DNA of 64,000 nucleotides, from NCBI RefSeq assembly GCF_900110465.1, contig NZ_FODV01000013.1:54327-118326 (forward strand), given 5' to 3'. Shown in pieces: positions 18,063 to 26,325 of this stretch (positions within the stretch are counted from its first letter, which is position 1; each line of letters starts with the position of its first letter). Source of the stretch: Halogranum amylolyticum (lineage in GTDB: Archaea > Halobacteriota > Halobacteria > Halobacteriales > Haloferacaceae). Under the pieces are notes generated by a model. The model was not told where the DNA came from, did no database searches, and was given only the letters and a program-made list of their open reading frames with translations. The position numbers were made by a program, and so were the translations under genes.

Positions 18063-18932
18063 ATGGTCGTTCCAATACTGGTCCGGGAGGTCATGCACGC
18101 ACCTGCTGAAACCCTCGCCACCAACACGCCCATTACGGGCGTTGCGGAGCGGCTCAAGGCGATCGATGACAATGCAGTCGTGGTTCTACGGGATAGTGAA
18201 CCAGTCGGTATCATCACGCGAACGGACCTCGTCGATGTCCTTGCCGCAGGAGAGAACTTAGAGGGGCAAACCGCCGAGAGCGTCATGTCACAGCCTTCGG
18301 TTACAGTTTCCGAATCAGCACCGATCCGGGTGGCTGCCGCGACATTGTACGAACATGACGTCGATCAGGCACCCGTGATGGAAGGTGAGACTGTCATCGG
18401 GTTGCTTCGGACGAGCGATCTGGCACCCTATCTTCCCGACTGTGCGATGAGTCGACCGGAGGAACCACTCGAAGCAGAGGAGCGCGACTGGGAGTCCGAG
18501 TACGACGACGAAGCGGCGCCAGGCGTCTCCGTCGGGGATGTGGTCCGGTTCAGCAAACCGATTACCGAGCGCGACCTCAAACTGTTCGCCGAGATTAGTG
18601 GTGACAAGAATCGCCTCCACCTCGACGAGGCGTTCGCCGAACGGACCCGCTTCAAACGCCGCATCGTCCACGGCGCACTCGCCTCGAGTGTGATCAGTGC
18701 TGCCCTGTCGAAACTACCCGGGCTCGTCATCTATCTTAGTCAGAACGTGACGTATAACGCCCCGGTCGAGATCGGCGAGCGGGTCACTGCACGGTGTGAG
18801 GTGGTTGCAGACCTCGGTCACAATCGGTATCGACTCGCAATCGAGGAGCTCGACGAAAATGATACCGAAGTTATCAGTGGTGAAGCAGCCGTTCTCATCG
18901 ATCCGCTTCCAAAACCGGAGACAACATCGTAA
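18063..18932 (+). CDS. CBS-domain pair fused to MaoC-type (R)-enoyl-CoA hydratase
   Basis: A 289-residue fusion. Residues 1-125 form a tandem CBS pair (VREVMHAPAETL, VGIITRTDLVDVL, AESVMSQPSVTV, VIGLLRTSDL), which usually senses adenine nucleotides. Residues about 155-285 form a hot-dog MaoC domain with the hydratase motif ISGDKNRLHLDEAFA and RIVHGALASS. The hydratase would convert enoyl-CoA to (R)-3-hydroxyacyl-CoA, the PHA monomer. It directly precedes phaE and phaC, so it is a PhaJ-like monomer supplier that may be tuned by energy charge. Confidence 0.88.
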   Translation: MVVPILVREVMHAPAETLATNTPITGVAERLKAIDDNAVVVLRDSEPVGIITRTDLVDVLAAGENLEGQTAESVMSQPSVTVSESAPIRVAAATLYEHDVDQAPVMEGETVIGLLRTSDLAPYLPDCAMSRPEEPLEAEERDWESEYDDEAAPGVSVGDVVRFSKPITERDLKLFAEISGDKNRLHLDEAFAERTRFKRRIVHGALASSVISAALSKLPGLVIYLSQNVTYNAPVEIGERVTARCEVVADLGHNRYRLAIEELDENDTEVISGEAAVLIDPLPKPETTS

Positions 18933-19011
18933 TCGCACGCACCCCGAGTTCTATGGACTGGACGTGATCTCCCACAAACACCTATCTGCGAAAGCCGCGT
19001 TGTGTGTACGT

Positions 19012-19593
19012 ATGGACACTGCACCCGAACACTCACTGTTTCCCGGATGGGGACGAGCCGTCGAATGGCAATACGAGACCGCGCGGGCGACGCTCGAACG
19101 GTCGCTCGAGATGCAACGGACTGTCGTCGACAGCTGGATAACGGCTGCCGAATCGACCGCCCCGCCTGAGACGCCGCAACGAGCACAGCTTCGGCGTCTC
19201 GAGTGGGGGTACAACATTTGGGAAGAAACCCTATTGAACACGCTCGTTCATCTGGACGACGCGATCAGGGAGGACGGCATCGACTTGCGACAACTCCAGA
19301 TGATCTGGTTCCACGCGATGGACGACGCGTTCAGCGAAGTGATGAGTCGTCCCATGTTCGTAGCGGAGATGAACGACACACTTGAGGATGTACTCACCGA
19401 GCAACAACAGCTAAATGAACTCCGACGGGACTTCCTCCACGCATCGAATCTACCAACGGATCGCGATCTCGAAGAGGTGGGTGAACGGTTGCTGAATCTG
19501 GAAGCTCGCCAGAAGAAGATCGAAGAAAAGCTCGACATGATACTCGACGCGGTCAACCTCGAAGAAGCGATACAGTCCGAGATGGTTAAATGA
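19012..19593 (+). CDS. phaE: Class III PHA synthase subunit PhaE
   Basis: A 193-residue mostly helical protein, the small subunit of the haloarchaeal polyhydroxyalkanoate synthase. Characteristic of the haloarchaeal PhaE type are the N-terminal GWGRAVEWQYETARATLE, the central aromatic WFHAMDDAFSEVM, and a C-terminal coiled coil (ARQKKIEEKLDMILDAVN). Start chosen at ATG 19012 because the frame extending upstream overlaps the hydratase gene. Its stop overlaps the start of phaC (ATGA), so the two subunits are co-translated. Confidence 0.88.
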   Translation: MDTAPEHSLFPGWGRAVEWQYETARATLERSLEMQRTVVDSWITAAESTAPPETPQRAQLRRLEWGYNIWEETLLNTLVHLDDAIREDGIDLRQLQMIWFHAMDDAFSEVMSRPMFVAEMNDTLEDVLTEQQQLNELRRDFLHASNLPTDRDLEEVGERLLNLEARQKKIEEKLDMILDAVNLEEAIQSEMVK

Positions 19594-20681
19594 GTTCCTT
19601 CCCCGATCCTTTCACAGCGACCATCGATCTTCAGCGGCAGATCGTCGAGGAGATGCTGGATTTCGACACAAAGGCTGAGGAGTGGCCCGAGCGACTCCAG
19701 GAGATTGACCACGCGGATGTCGGACAAACACCTCACGACGTCGTCTACGAGGAGAACAAGCTTGAGCTACTCCACTATGAGCCACTGGTCGAGGAGGACG
19801 AACGACATGACGTTCCGCTGCTCTTCGTGTATGCGCTCATCAACCGACCATACATTCTCGATTTGCAACCCAACAAGAGCGTGGTCCGCCGATTTCTCGA
19901 ACACGGCTTTGACGTCTATCTCATCGACTGGAACGAACCGTCGACACTCGACCGCCGACTGTCGCTCGATCACTACGTCAACGTCTACATCGATAACTGC
20001 GTGAACGTTGTTCGCGAACGCTCCGGACAGGAGGCGATCAACCTCTTCGGCTACTGTATGGGGGGCACGATGAGCACGATGTACGCTGCCCTGCACAGAG
20101 AGAAGGTCCGGAATCTCGTGTTGCTCGCGACGGGCCTCCAGTTCGACGGCCATGCGGGTGTCTTAGAGCAGTGGGCTGATGGCTACGATCCAGAAGCAGT
20201 CACCGATACCTTTGGGAACGTGCCGGCGGAGTTCCTTGCCGCCGGCTTCGCGGACATGAATCCAGTCAACAACTACGTAACGAAATACGTGCAACTGTAC
20301 CGGAAACTCGACGACGAGGCGTTCGTCGAGAACTTCGGCCGGATGGAACGCTGGCTTCGCGAAGGCGTTGACGTTGCGGGAGAGGCCTACGTCCAATTCC
20401 TCGAGGACCTCTATCAGAACAACGAGCTCTACGAGAACGAATTTACACTCGATGGAACCCACGTCGACATTCAGAATATCGACATGCCCGTCCTCCAGGT
20501 CGTCGGAGAGTTCGACAATCTCATCCCGCCCGCAGCGAGTAAACCGTTCAACGACGTGATTCCGAGCGACGACAACGAGATTATGGAGTTCCCGTCGGGA
20601 CACATCGGACTCGCAGTTTCAGGCAAATCCCACGCCGACCTCTGGCCTAGGGTGTGCGAATGGCTCGAACAGCGGTCGTGA
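19590..20681 (+). CDS. phaC: Class III PHA synthase catalytic subunit PhaC
   Basis: A 363-residue alpha/beta-hydrolase polymerase. The lipase-like box with catalytic cysteine is GYCMGGT at about residues 151-157. The catalytic Asp lies in VVGEFDNLIPP and the His in FPSGHIGLAVSG. VYLIDWNEPS upstream is the usual PhaC substrate-site signature. With PhaE it polymerises (R)-3-hydroxyacyl-CoA into storage granules. No phaP or phaB gene is seen next to it, so granule protein and reductase must be supplied elsewhere. Confidence 0.93.
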   Translation: MSSFPDPFTATIDLQRQIVEEMLDFDTKAEEWPERLQEIDHADVGQTPHDVVYEENKLELLHYEPLVEEDERHDVPLLFVYALINRPYILDLQPNKSVVRRFLEHGFDVYLIDWNEPSTLDRRLSLDHYVNVYIDNCVNVVRERSGQEAINLFGYCMGGTMSTMYAALHREKVRNLVLLATGLQFDGHAGVLEQWADGYDPEAVTDTFGNVPAEFLAAGFADMNPVNNYVTKYVQLYRKLDDEAFVENFGRMERWLREGVDVAGEAYVQFLEDLYQNNELYENEFTLDGTHVDIQNIDMPVLQVVGEFDNLIPPAASKPFNDVIPSDDNEIMEFPSGHIGLAVSGKSHADLWPRVCEWLEQRS

Positions 20682-20731
20682 ATGTGGCTCGTGGCTCTTC
20701 GAGGTCCCCAAGACACAACGGAACCGTATAG

Positions 20732-20905
20732 CTAGAACTCGACGACGCTGATCCACCCCTCGTCGACACACCGCGGGCAGTGATCTTCCTCGCGTTCCGC
20801 CAGGCAGGCTCGATGAAACCGGACGTGGCAGTGCTCACACTCGACGATGTCGTCGGCCCGCTCGAACGGTTCTCCGCAGATGTAGCATTGCTTTGAACCG
20901 ACCAT
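20732..20905 (-). CDS. Small zinc-finger (RING/PHD-like) protein
   Basis: A 57-residue protein, MVGSKQCYICGEPFERADD at the start, with metal ligands arranged C-x2-C, C-x2-C, H-x2-C and C-x2-C (CYIC, CEHC, HRAC, CPRC), the cross-brace spacing of RING or PHD fingers. Such mini-proteins are common in haloarchaea but mostly uncharacterised; they could mediate protein contacts. It lies between phaC and the ATPase operon with no sign of being part of either. Confidence 0.7.
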   Translation of the reverse strand: MVGSKQCYICGEPFERADDIVECEHCHVRFHRACLAEREEDHCPRCVDEGWISVVEF

Positions 20906-21022
20906 AGCCGAGTAGACGACGGGCAGAGAGAAAAACCTTCAGTCAGCGACGTATCGATTTCTCGTGGCTGTGTCCGCTCGTCTCCTTCTTCGTAGCCCCG
21001 GACGGGAAAGCCCATCAGAGGG

Positions 21023-21910
21023 TCAACGGTCGGCTGTCTCCTCCGTCGTTTCGAACCCGCTGATCACCTGCAGGAGAGCTTGCGTCTCGGCGTGTCTTCG
21101 GGCCCATTGCAGCTCTCGGCGCAGGTCGTCCTCGCGCTCCTGGACGTTATCGACGGCCAAACGCATCGTGCGGATCCGGGCGAGCTGCTCGCTCGCCGAC
21201 GAGTGCAAGACGGCATCGTAGAGCTCGACGAGGAAGCGCTCGGTAACGAGGTGTTGGACAAACGCTTCCAGGTCCTCAGACGCGTGGACGGGAGCGCGAG
21301 GAACGTCCTTGTCGGCGGTACCGAGTTCGATCGGCCAGAGCGCCGTCTCGACCGTCTCGTACTCAAACCCTTGCGTGGGTCGGTGGTGGACGACGCGTAG
21401 CCCGTCGAGGCCATCCCCCGTGAGGAGGTCCAAGAGATCGAGCGCGAGTTCTTCCACGCGGACATACGGAGGGACGTTGAACGAGGGCAGCGACCGGCTG
21501 AACGTCGGCTCGAACCCTCGCTGGGAGAGGACGCGGGACGCCTTCGATCCGAGGACGAGGGGCACGGCTTGTCGCCCCTCCTCCTCGATCTGATCGAGCG
21601 TTCGTTGAAAAGTGTCGAGCGCCTGCTCGTTGAACGGACCGCACAAGCCCCGTTCGGACCCCACGAGGAGCACACCGATCCGTTGGCCCGCCCCTTCGCC
21701 GAGCAGCCGCGCCCGCTCGGGAGCGGAGAGTTCTCTCGTCGCGCCCCGAAGCATGCGCGAGATATGCGCTTCGTAGGTGTCCAACGTCTCCGAGCGTTCG
21801 TCGGCGCGCCGGTAGGCGACCTCCGCAACGGAGCGGATTGCCCGCATGAGCGGTTCCAAGCCGGAGACGGCATCGAGGTGTTCCTCGATCTGGATTGGCT
21901 CGCGGCTCAC
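21023..21910 (-). CDS. atpG: N-type F-ATPase gamma subunit
   Basis: A 295-residue central-stalk subunit, last gene of the operon. The family signature GSERGLCGPFNEQ lies near residues 82-94, and the C-terminal helix (EQLARIRTMRLAVDNVQER) matches the conserved C-terminal helix of gamma that rotates inside the alpha/beta ring. It overlaps atpA by four bases. In canonical F-ATPase operons gamma lies between alpha and beta; its position at the end is diagnostic of N-ATPases. Confidence 0.93.
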   Translation of the reverse strand: MSREPIQIEEHLDAVSGLEPLMRAIRSVAEVAYRRADERSETLDTYEAHISRMLRGATRELSAPERARLLGEGAGQRIGVLLVGSERGLCGPFNEQALDTFQRTLDQIEEEGRQAVPLVLGSKASRVLSQRGFEPTFSRSLPSFNVPPYVRVEELALDLLDLLTGDGLDGLRVVHHRPTQGFEYETVETALWPIELGTADKDVPRAPVHASEDLEAFVQHLVTERFLVELYDAVLHSSASEQLARIRTMRLAVDNVQEREDDLRRELQWARRHAETQALLQVISGFETTEETADR

Positions 21911-23502
21911 GCTCGGTCCTCCGTGTTCCCCTGGGCGACGTCCTCCTCTCCTCCTTTGTCGCCCTGGCCTGTTCGTTCGCCGTCTCGGAGTTCGTCCGGC
22001 TTGGCCGCCTCGAGGGAAGCCCCGACCCAGTCCCGTAGCCGCTCCTCGAGCTCAGGCGTGATCTCGTCGGCGCCCTGAAGCTCCTCAGCGATCCCCGGAA
22101 CCTCGTCTCGATAGTCTTCCAACGCGTCCTCAAACTCTGGCACCGCCTCGGCCGGCCAGCCCTCGAACAGGTCCTCCTGGTGCGTCCACAAGAGCGCTAC
22201 CTGGATGGGGAGGTCCGCGATCTCGCGCGGTTCCTGTTGGATTATCTCGACGAGCTGTTCCCCTCGCTCGATCTGCCGCTTCGTCGACTCTTCGATGATC
22301 GCACCGAACCGCGTGAACCCCTTGACCTCCTCGTACTGGGAGAGCTCGGGTCGGACCGGCGCGGCAACCTCCCGAAGCGATCCCGGTTGGGCGTCTTCGC
22401 CCACCCGGGAGACCGACTGACCGACGTCGATGGCGGGGCGTCGACCCTCCGCGTACAGGTGGGCGTCGAAGTAGAGCTGGCCGTCGGTCATCGAGATCAG
22501 GTTCGTCGGGATGAACGCGGTGATGTTCCCACGCTGGGTCTCGATGATCGGCAACGCGGTGGACGACCCGCCACCGTGCCGCTCATCGAGCTTGAAGGAG
22601 CGCTCCATCAGGCTCGCGTGGACGGAGAAGATATCGCCGGGGTAGGCCTCGCGACCGGGGGACCGTCGCAAGAGGAGAGACAGCTCGCGAAACGCATGCG
22701 CATGCCGAGACAGGTCGTCGTACACGACGAGGCTATGGCTCCCTTGCCACGCGAACCACTCGGCCATCGTGCATCCGGTGATGGCGGAGAGGTAGCGCAC
22801 GGAGGCTGGGGCATCGGCAGGGGAGAACACGATCGCGGTGTGGTCCAAGGCGTCGTGACGGTCGAGCTGGTCGACGATATTCAGGACGGTCGAACGCTTC
22901 TTCCCGATGCTGACGTAGACGCAGTTAACATCCTCGGTTCCCTGTGAGATGATCGCATCCATCGCGGTGCTGGCCTTCCCCGTGTTCCGGTCACCAAGCA
23001 GAAGCATACGCTGCCCTCGCCCGATCGGGGTTGCGGCATCGATCGTCTTGATGCCGGTAAGCAGGGGCTCACGGATCGGTTGACGGTCGAGCGGACCCGG
23101 CGCAAGCTGACGGATCTCCCGGCGTTCCGTCGTCCCGAGCGCTCGCTCTCCGTCCACGGGTTGTCCAAGCGGATCGACCACGCGTCCGAGGAGCCCGGAC
23201 CCGACGGGGACCTGGATCGTCTCCCCCGTACGGCGGACCGTGGACCCCGCCTGGATTCCTTCGGTGGCACCGTAGATGGCCACGCCGACGCTCTCCTCAT
23301 CAAGATCGAGAACCTCCCCCCTCGTCCCATTCTCGAAGGCGACGAGCTCGTGGAGCATCACGGTGGGAAGACCTTGGACGTGAGCGATCCCGTCCCCAAC
23401 GCTCAGGACGCGCCCGACGTCCTGAACAGACGCTTGGACGCGACGTGACGGGGCCTTCTCGAGAGCCTCGAGAGCCTCTTGGAGCGCCTGATCGAGGTCC
23501 AT
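21907..23502 (-). CDS. atpA: N-type F-ATPase alpha subunit
   Basis: A 531-residue non-catalytic nucleotide-binding subunit. Domains: beta-barrel to about residue 95, nucleotide-binding fold, C-terminal helices. The P-loop reads GDRNTGKAS near residue 170, with Ala where Thr or Ser normally follows the lysine, so Mg-nucleotide binding at the non-catalytic site may be weakened. The arginine finger is present in GQSVSRVGEDAQ. The acidic C-terminal tail is longer than usual. Start codon overlaps the atpF stop (TGATG). Confidence 0.95.
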   Translation of the reverse strand: MDLDQALQEALEALEKAPSRRVQASVQDVGRVLSVGDGIAHVQGLPTVMLHELVAFENGTRGEVLDLDEESVGVAIYGATEGIQAGSTVRRTGETIQVPVGSGLLGRVVDPLGQPVDGERALGTTERREIRQLAPGPLDRQPIREPLLTGIKTIDAATPIGRGQRMLLLGDRNTGKASTAMDAIISQGTEDVNCVYVSIGKKRSTVLNIVDQLDRHDALDHTAIVFSPADAPASVRYLSAITGCTMAEWFAWQGSHSLVVYDDLSRHAHAFRELSLLLRRSPGREAYPGDIFSVHASLMERSFKLDERHGGGSSTALPIIETQRGNITAFIPTNLISMTDGQLYFDAHLYAEGRRPAIDVGQSVSRVGEDAQPGSLREVAAPVRPELSQYEEVKGFTRFGAIIEESTKRQIERGEQLVEIIQQEPREIADLPIQVALLWTHQEDLFEGWPAEAVPEFEDALEDYRDEVPGIAEELQGADEITPELEERLRDWVGASLEAAKPDELRDGERTGQGDKGGEEDVAQGNTEDRA

Positions 23503-24389
23503 CAGCTGGTCTCACCCCCGTTCTCTTGTGGCTTCTGTGCCCGCTCTTGTTCCTCGTCTTCCTGCTCGCCTCTGGACGGTCCTCGGCGCTCGTGTCCGTC
23601 AGCTCGCTCCTCATCGGTCGTCCCCCCGGTCAACGCTTCGAGAGTGTGCTTGACGTTCAGGTCCAAGGCGACGCCTCCGGAGATTAGAGTGAGGCCAGCC
23701 ACTAGCTCCGGGTCTTCCTCTACGGAAAACTCAAGCTCGGGAACCGAGGACTCGTCGTCCCAAGGAAGGCGGTCCTGCAGTGTCTCCCGAAGGCGCTGCT
23801 GGGTCCGCTCTTCGAGGGGATACGCCGTTCGGATCCGGACGGCTCCGTCCGCTTTGCGGATGGCGTCCGCGAGTCGGTCTCGGTCTGCGTCCCCGAGGTT
23901 GTCCTGCCCGCTCAGGAACCGGTCGACGAGCTGGTCGTGCAATGCTTCCCCACCCGTCTCCCGGAGCAGGTCCTCGGCCAGCTCGACGGCGGTCTGGCGA
24001 GCGCGCTTCTGGATTCGCTCGCGCGCGGCTTGCTCCTCGCGTTGGATGCGTTCGTTCGCCTCTTGACGGATGTCGGCGGCATCCGCCCGCGCCTGCTCAA
24101 GGGTCTCTTCCCGTCTCTTGGCGGCTTCTTCACGAGCGTCCCTGCGAATCTTCTCTGCTTCCTCCTGGGCCTCCTCGAGCTTCTCCTCGAGTTCCTCCCG
24201 TTCCCGTTCAGCCTCTTCAGCACGCTGCTTCGCCTCCGTAATCTCGGATTCGATCTCCGCTTCCCGTTCCCTCATTTTCTTCCTGAGCGGGCGGTAGAGG
24301 AACCGCTGGAGGATCACGAGGAGGATCAGGAAGTTCAGGGACTGGAAGAGGATAGTCAGCCAGTCCACGCCGATACCGATCTCCGCCAC
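23502..24389 (-). CDS. atpF: N-type F-ATPase b subunit with delta-like C-terminus
   Basis: A 295-residue stator protein. One N-terminal membrane helix (TILFQSLNFLILLVILQRFLY), then a very long charged coiled coil to about residue 170, then a region resembling the end of the delta/OSCP subunit (LVAGLTLISGGVALDLNVKH). No separate atpH gene is present, so the fusion must do both jobs, as in other N-ATPases. The C-terminal 50 residues are acidic and disordered. GTG start, one base after the atpE stop. Confidence 0.9.
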   Translation of the reverse strand: MAEIGIGVDWLTILFQSLNFLILLVILQRFLYRPLRKKMREREAEIESEITEAKQRAEEAEREREELEEKLEEAQEEAEKIRRDAREEAAKRREETLEQARADAADIRQEANERIQREEQAARERIQKRARQTAVELAEDLLRETGGEALHDQLVDRFLSGQDNLGDADRDRLADAIRKADGAVRIRTAYPLEERTQQRLRETLQDRLPWDDESSVPELEFSVEEDPELVAGLTLISGGVALDLNVKHTLEALTGGTTDEERADGHERRGPSRGEQEDEEQERAQKPQENGGETS

Positions 24390-24390
24390 G

Positions 24391-24939
24391 CTATCCCGCC
24401 CCCAGGACCGTTTCGAGCAGCGGGTTTGCGTACAGGAGGATCAGCGAGACGATCAGCGCGTACAGGGCCAGGGATTCGAGCAGCGCGAGGCTGATATACA
24501 GTGACCGGGAGATCTCGTCTCGAGCCTCGGGTTGCTCGGCGATGGATTCGACCGCTGACTCGACGACTTTACCCTGTCCGATGCTGGCCAGCATCGTGCC
24601 CAGGTTGATCGCGACAGCCGCGCCTACGGAGGCGAGGATCAGGAACCACATTGCATCGCCACCCTGGGCTGCAGCCTCGCTCACGCGCCCTTCGAGTGGG
24701 TTGGCGAACAGCAAGATCAGGGCAACGATCAGGACGTAGAGCGCCTGGGATTCGATCATTGCCAGCCCGATGTACAGGGTACGGGAGATCACGTCCGACT
24801 CGTCGGGCTGGCGGGCGGTGGCCTCGGAAGCGGCGGCAGCAGCTCTGGCCTGCCCGATGGCCGGGAAGAGGACACCCAGTCCGATCGAGATAGCCGTGGT
24901 CACGTTGACCACGATGTAGAACCAAGTTTCGGAGACCAT
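24391..24939 (-). CDS. atpE: N-type F-ATPase c subunit, tandem-duplicated (four helices)
   Basis: A 182-residue protein made of two c-type hairpins in tandem, roughly residues 8-82 and 97-173, so four membrane helices instead of two. Each hairpin keeps an ion-binding set like that of Ilyobacter c: P26, Q30, E63, S64, Y68 in the first and Q122, E155, S156, Y160 in the second (ESQALY and ESLALY). Gln plus Glu-Ser plus Tyr is the accepted Na+-binding signature, so Na+ transport is likely. Both carboxylates are retained, so duplication does not halve the ion sites per hairpin. Confidence 0.93.
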   Translation of the reverse strand: MVSETWFYIVVNVTTAISIGLGVLFPAIGQARAAAAASEATARQPDESDVISRTLYIGLAMIESQALYVLIVALILLFANPLEGRVSEAAAQGGDAMWFLILASVGAAVAINLGTMLASIGQGKVVESAVESIAEQPEARDEISRSLYISLALLESLALYALIVSLILLYANPLLETVLGAG

Positions 24940-25610
24940 CACATCGCCCCCTGGGCGCGCACGGCGCCTCCGATGTACACGATCGTCAGCAGGGTGAAGA
25001 TGTAGGCCTGCAGCGCCCCGATGAAGAGTCCGAACAGTTCGAAGAGGACGGGAATCACCAGAGGGGCGATCAGCAGGAGGACCGCGATGATGACCTGGTG
25101 GCTGAGCATGTTCGCGAACAGGCGGATCGCCAGCGAGATGGTCCGGGTGATGTGCCCGAGGACGTTGATGGGAACGAGTAACCAGGTTGGTTCGGCGAAC
25201 TGCCGGAGGTACCCGCCCCAACCGTGCTCCTGGATGCCGTAGTAGTGAGCGGCGAAGAAGACGATCAACGCTAACGCTACGGTCGTGTTCAGGTTCGCGG
25301 TGGGCGCCTCGAGCAAGGGGAGAGTGCCCATCAGCGCGGCCGAGAGGATGAACACCGCTAGGGTAGCCACGAGTGGGACATATCGATAGCCGGCCTCCTT
25401 CTCTGTGACCTCCGAGAGCAAGTTCTCCAGGTACCGGTACCCCCACTCGAGCGCGGCCTGCCACTCGCTTGGCCGCTCACGGACTCGCCGTCCGGCCAGG
25501 ATGCCTAGTAGGCCGACGACTCCGACCATCCCCGTGGTCTCCAGAACGGTCTGGGGGATCTGGAACTCTCCTCCGCCGGGGAGGGGAAGCCCAACGAGGA
25601 CCCCCATCAT
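24939..25610 (-). CDS. atpB: N-type F-ATPase a subunit
   Basis: A 223-residue membrane stator subunit with about five to six helices. The essential arginine facing the c ring is in SLAIRLFANMLSHQ at about residues 160-173. The last helices (FELFGLFIGALQAYIFTLLT) are typical of subunit a. Start chosen at ATG 25610, which overlaps the atpQ stop (ATGA); the frame extends further upstream only over the atpQ gene. Confidence 0.93.
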   Translation of the reverse strand: MMGVLVGLPLPGGGEFQIPQTVLETTGMVGVVGLLGILAGRRVRERPSEWQAALEWGYRYLENLLSEVTEKEAGYRYVPLVATLAVFILSAALMGTLPLLEAPTANLNTTVALALIVFFAAHYYGIQEHGWGGYLRQFAEPTWLLVPINVLGHITRTISLAIRLFANMLSHQVIIAVLLLIAPLVIPVLFELFGLFIGALQAYIFTLLTIVYIGGAVRAQGAM

Positions 25611-25936
25611 GATCGTTTCCCCTCCTGCTGGGCCTCGGCGACCACGAGGTAGGCTTGGATGGCAGCGATAACGATTCCTGCCCCAAGCAAGCCGAGAGTC
25701 AACGTCGGTGTGGTCCCCAGCTGTCGGTCCAGCCACGCTCCCAGGAGGACTCCACCCGCCACCGGGAGTGCCAAGATCCAACCGAGGGAGGTCAAGTAGG
25801 CCATGGCCTGCCAGAAGCTCGCTTCCTCATCTTCCTCGTCGCCGTTCCCGCGAGAGGGGACAGGCCAACTTCCGGTCGGTTCGTTCGAATCGTCGCCTTG
25901 CCGCTCCCCCCATGGCTTCCAACTGCTTCTCGTCAT
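25607..25936 (-). CDS. atpQ: N-ATPase accessory membrane protein AtpQ (AtpI-like)
   Basis: A 109-residue protein with a polar acidic N-terminus (about 40 residues) and two membrane helices (LGWILALPVAGGVLLGAWLD and TLGLLGAGIVIAAIQAYLVV). It matches the AtpI/AtpQ type of small ATPase protein by size, topology and position between epsilon and a. N-ATPase operons usually also have a three-helix AtpR here; its reading frame is absent because this stop overlaps atpB directly. Probably an assembly factor for the c ring or Mg2+ uptake. Confidence 0.8.
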   Translation of the reverse strand: MTRSSWKPWGERQGDDSNEPTGSWPVPSRGNGDEEDEEASFWQAMAYLTSLGWILALPVAGGVLLGAWLDRQLGTTPTLTLGLLGAGIVIAAIQAYLVVAEAQQEGKRS

Positions 25937-26325
25937 GATCCCGGTCGCCGTTCCCGCGAGAAGGAACGTGTCATCTTCTGGTAGATCTGGTTGAACCGTC
26001 GCCGTGCCTCTTCCTCCATGGCTTCCAACTGCTGCTCTTCGTGACTGATCGCCTCGTCCAGCGTCTCCAGGTCGACTCCTTCCCGCGCAACACCAGTCAA
26101 GACGGTGACCTGGTCGTCCTGGACCGACAGGAAGCCACCGTGAACGGCGACCTGCTGGGCCTCACCCTCCAGCAGCCGATAAGAGATCACACCGGGTCGG
26201 ACGCGTGCCTGGAAGGGGGCGTGGCCGGAGAGGATTCCGATCCAGCCGTCGGGCAGGGGCGCGTTCACGGCCTCCACCTCCGCGTCGATGACGAGTCGCT
26301 CGGGCGTACGGACCTCAAGATTCAT
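25933..26325 (-). CDS. atpC: N-type F-ATPase epsilon subunit
   Basis: A 130-residue central-stalk subunit. The N-terminal beta-sandwich begins MNLEVRTPERLVIDAEVEAV and includes GWIGILSGHAPF, the family hallmark. The C-terminal helical part (ISHEEQQLEAMEEEARRRFNQ) follows. Start at ATG 26325 is supported by GGAGGAGAAGCC immediately upstream and by an 11-base overlap with atpD; the open frame further upstream is the atpD gene read in another frame. Stop overlaps atpQ by four bases. Confidence 0.92.
   Translation of the reverse strand: MNLEVRTPERLVIDAEVEAVNAPLPDGWIGILSGHAPFQARVRPGVISYRLLEGEAQQVAVHGGFLSVQDDQVTVLTGVAREGVDLETLDEAISHEEQQLEAMEEEARRRFNQIYQKMTRSFSRERRPGS

Noticed and set aside
18796..19011. 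N-terminal extension of phaE by 72 codons
   Set aside because: It overlaps the hydratase gene in another frame and is Ser/Arg/Thr-rich, unlike a haloarchaeal protein; ATG 19012 gives the normal PhaE start.
22180..22947. Rightward 255-codon frame
   Set aside because: Antisense shadow of atpA; the leftward frame has all ATPase motifs.
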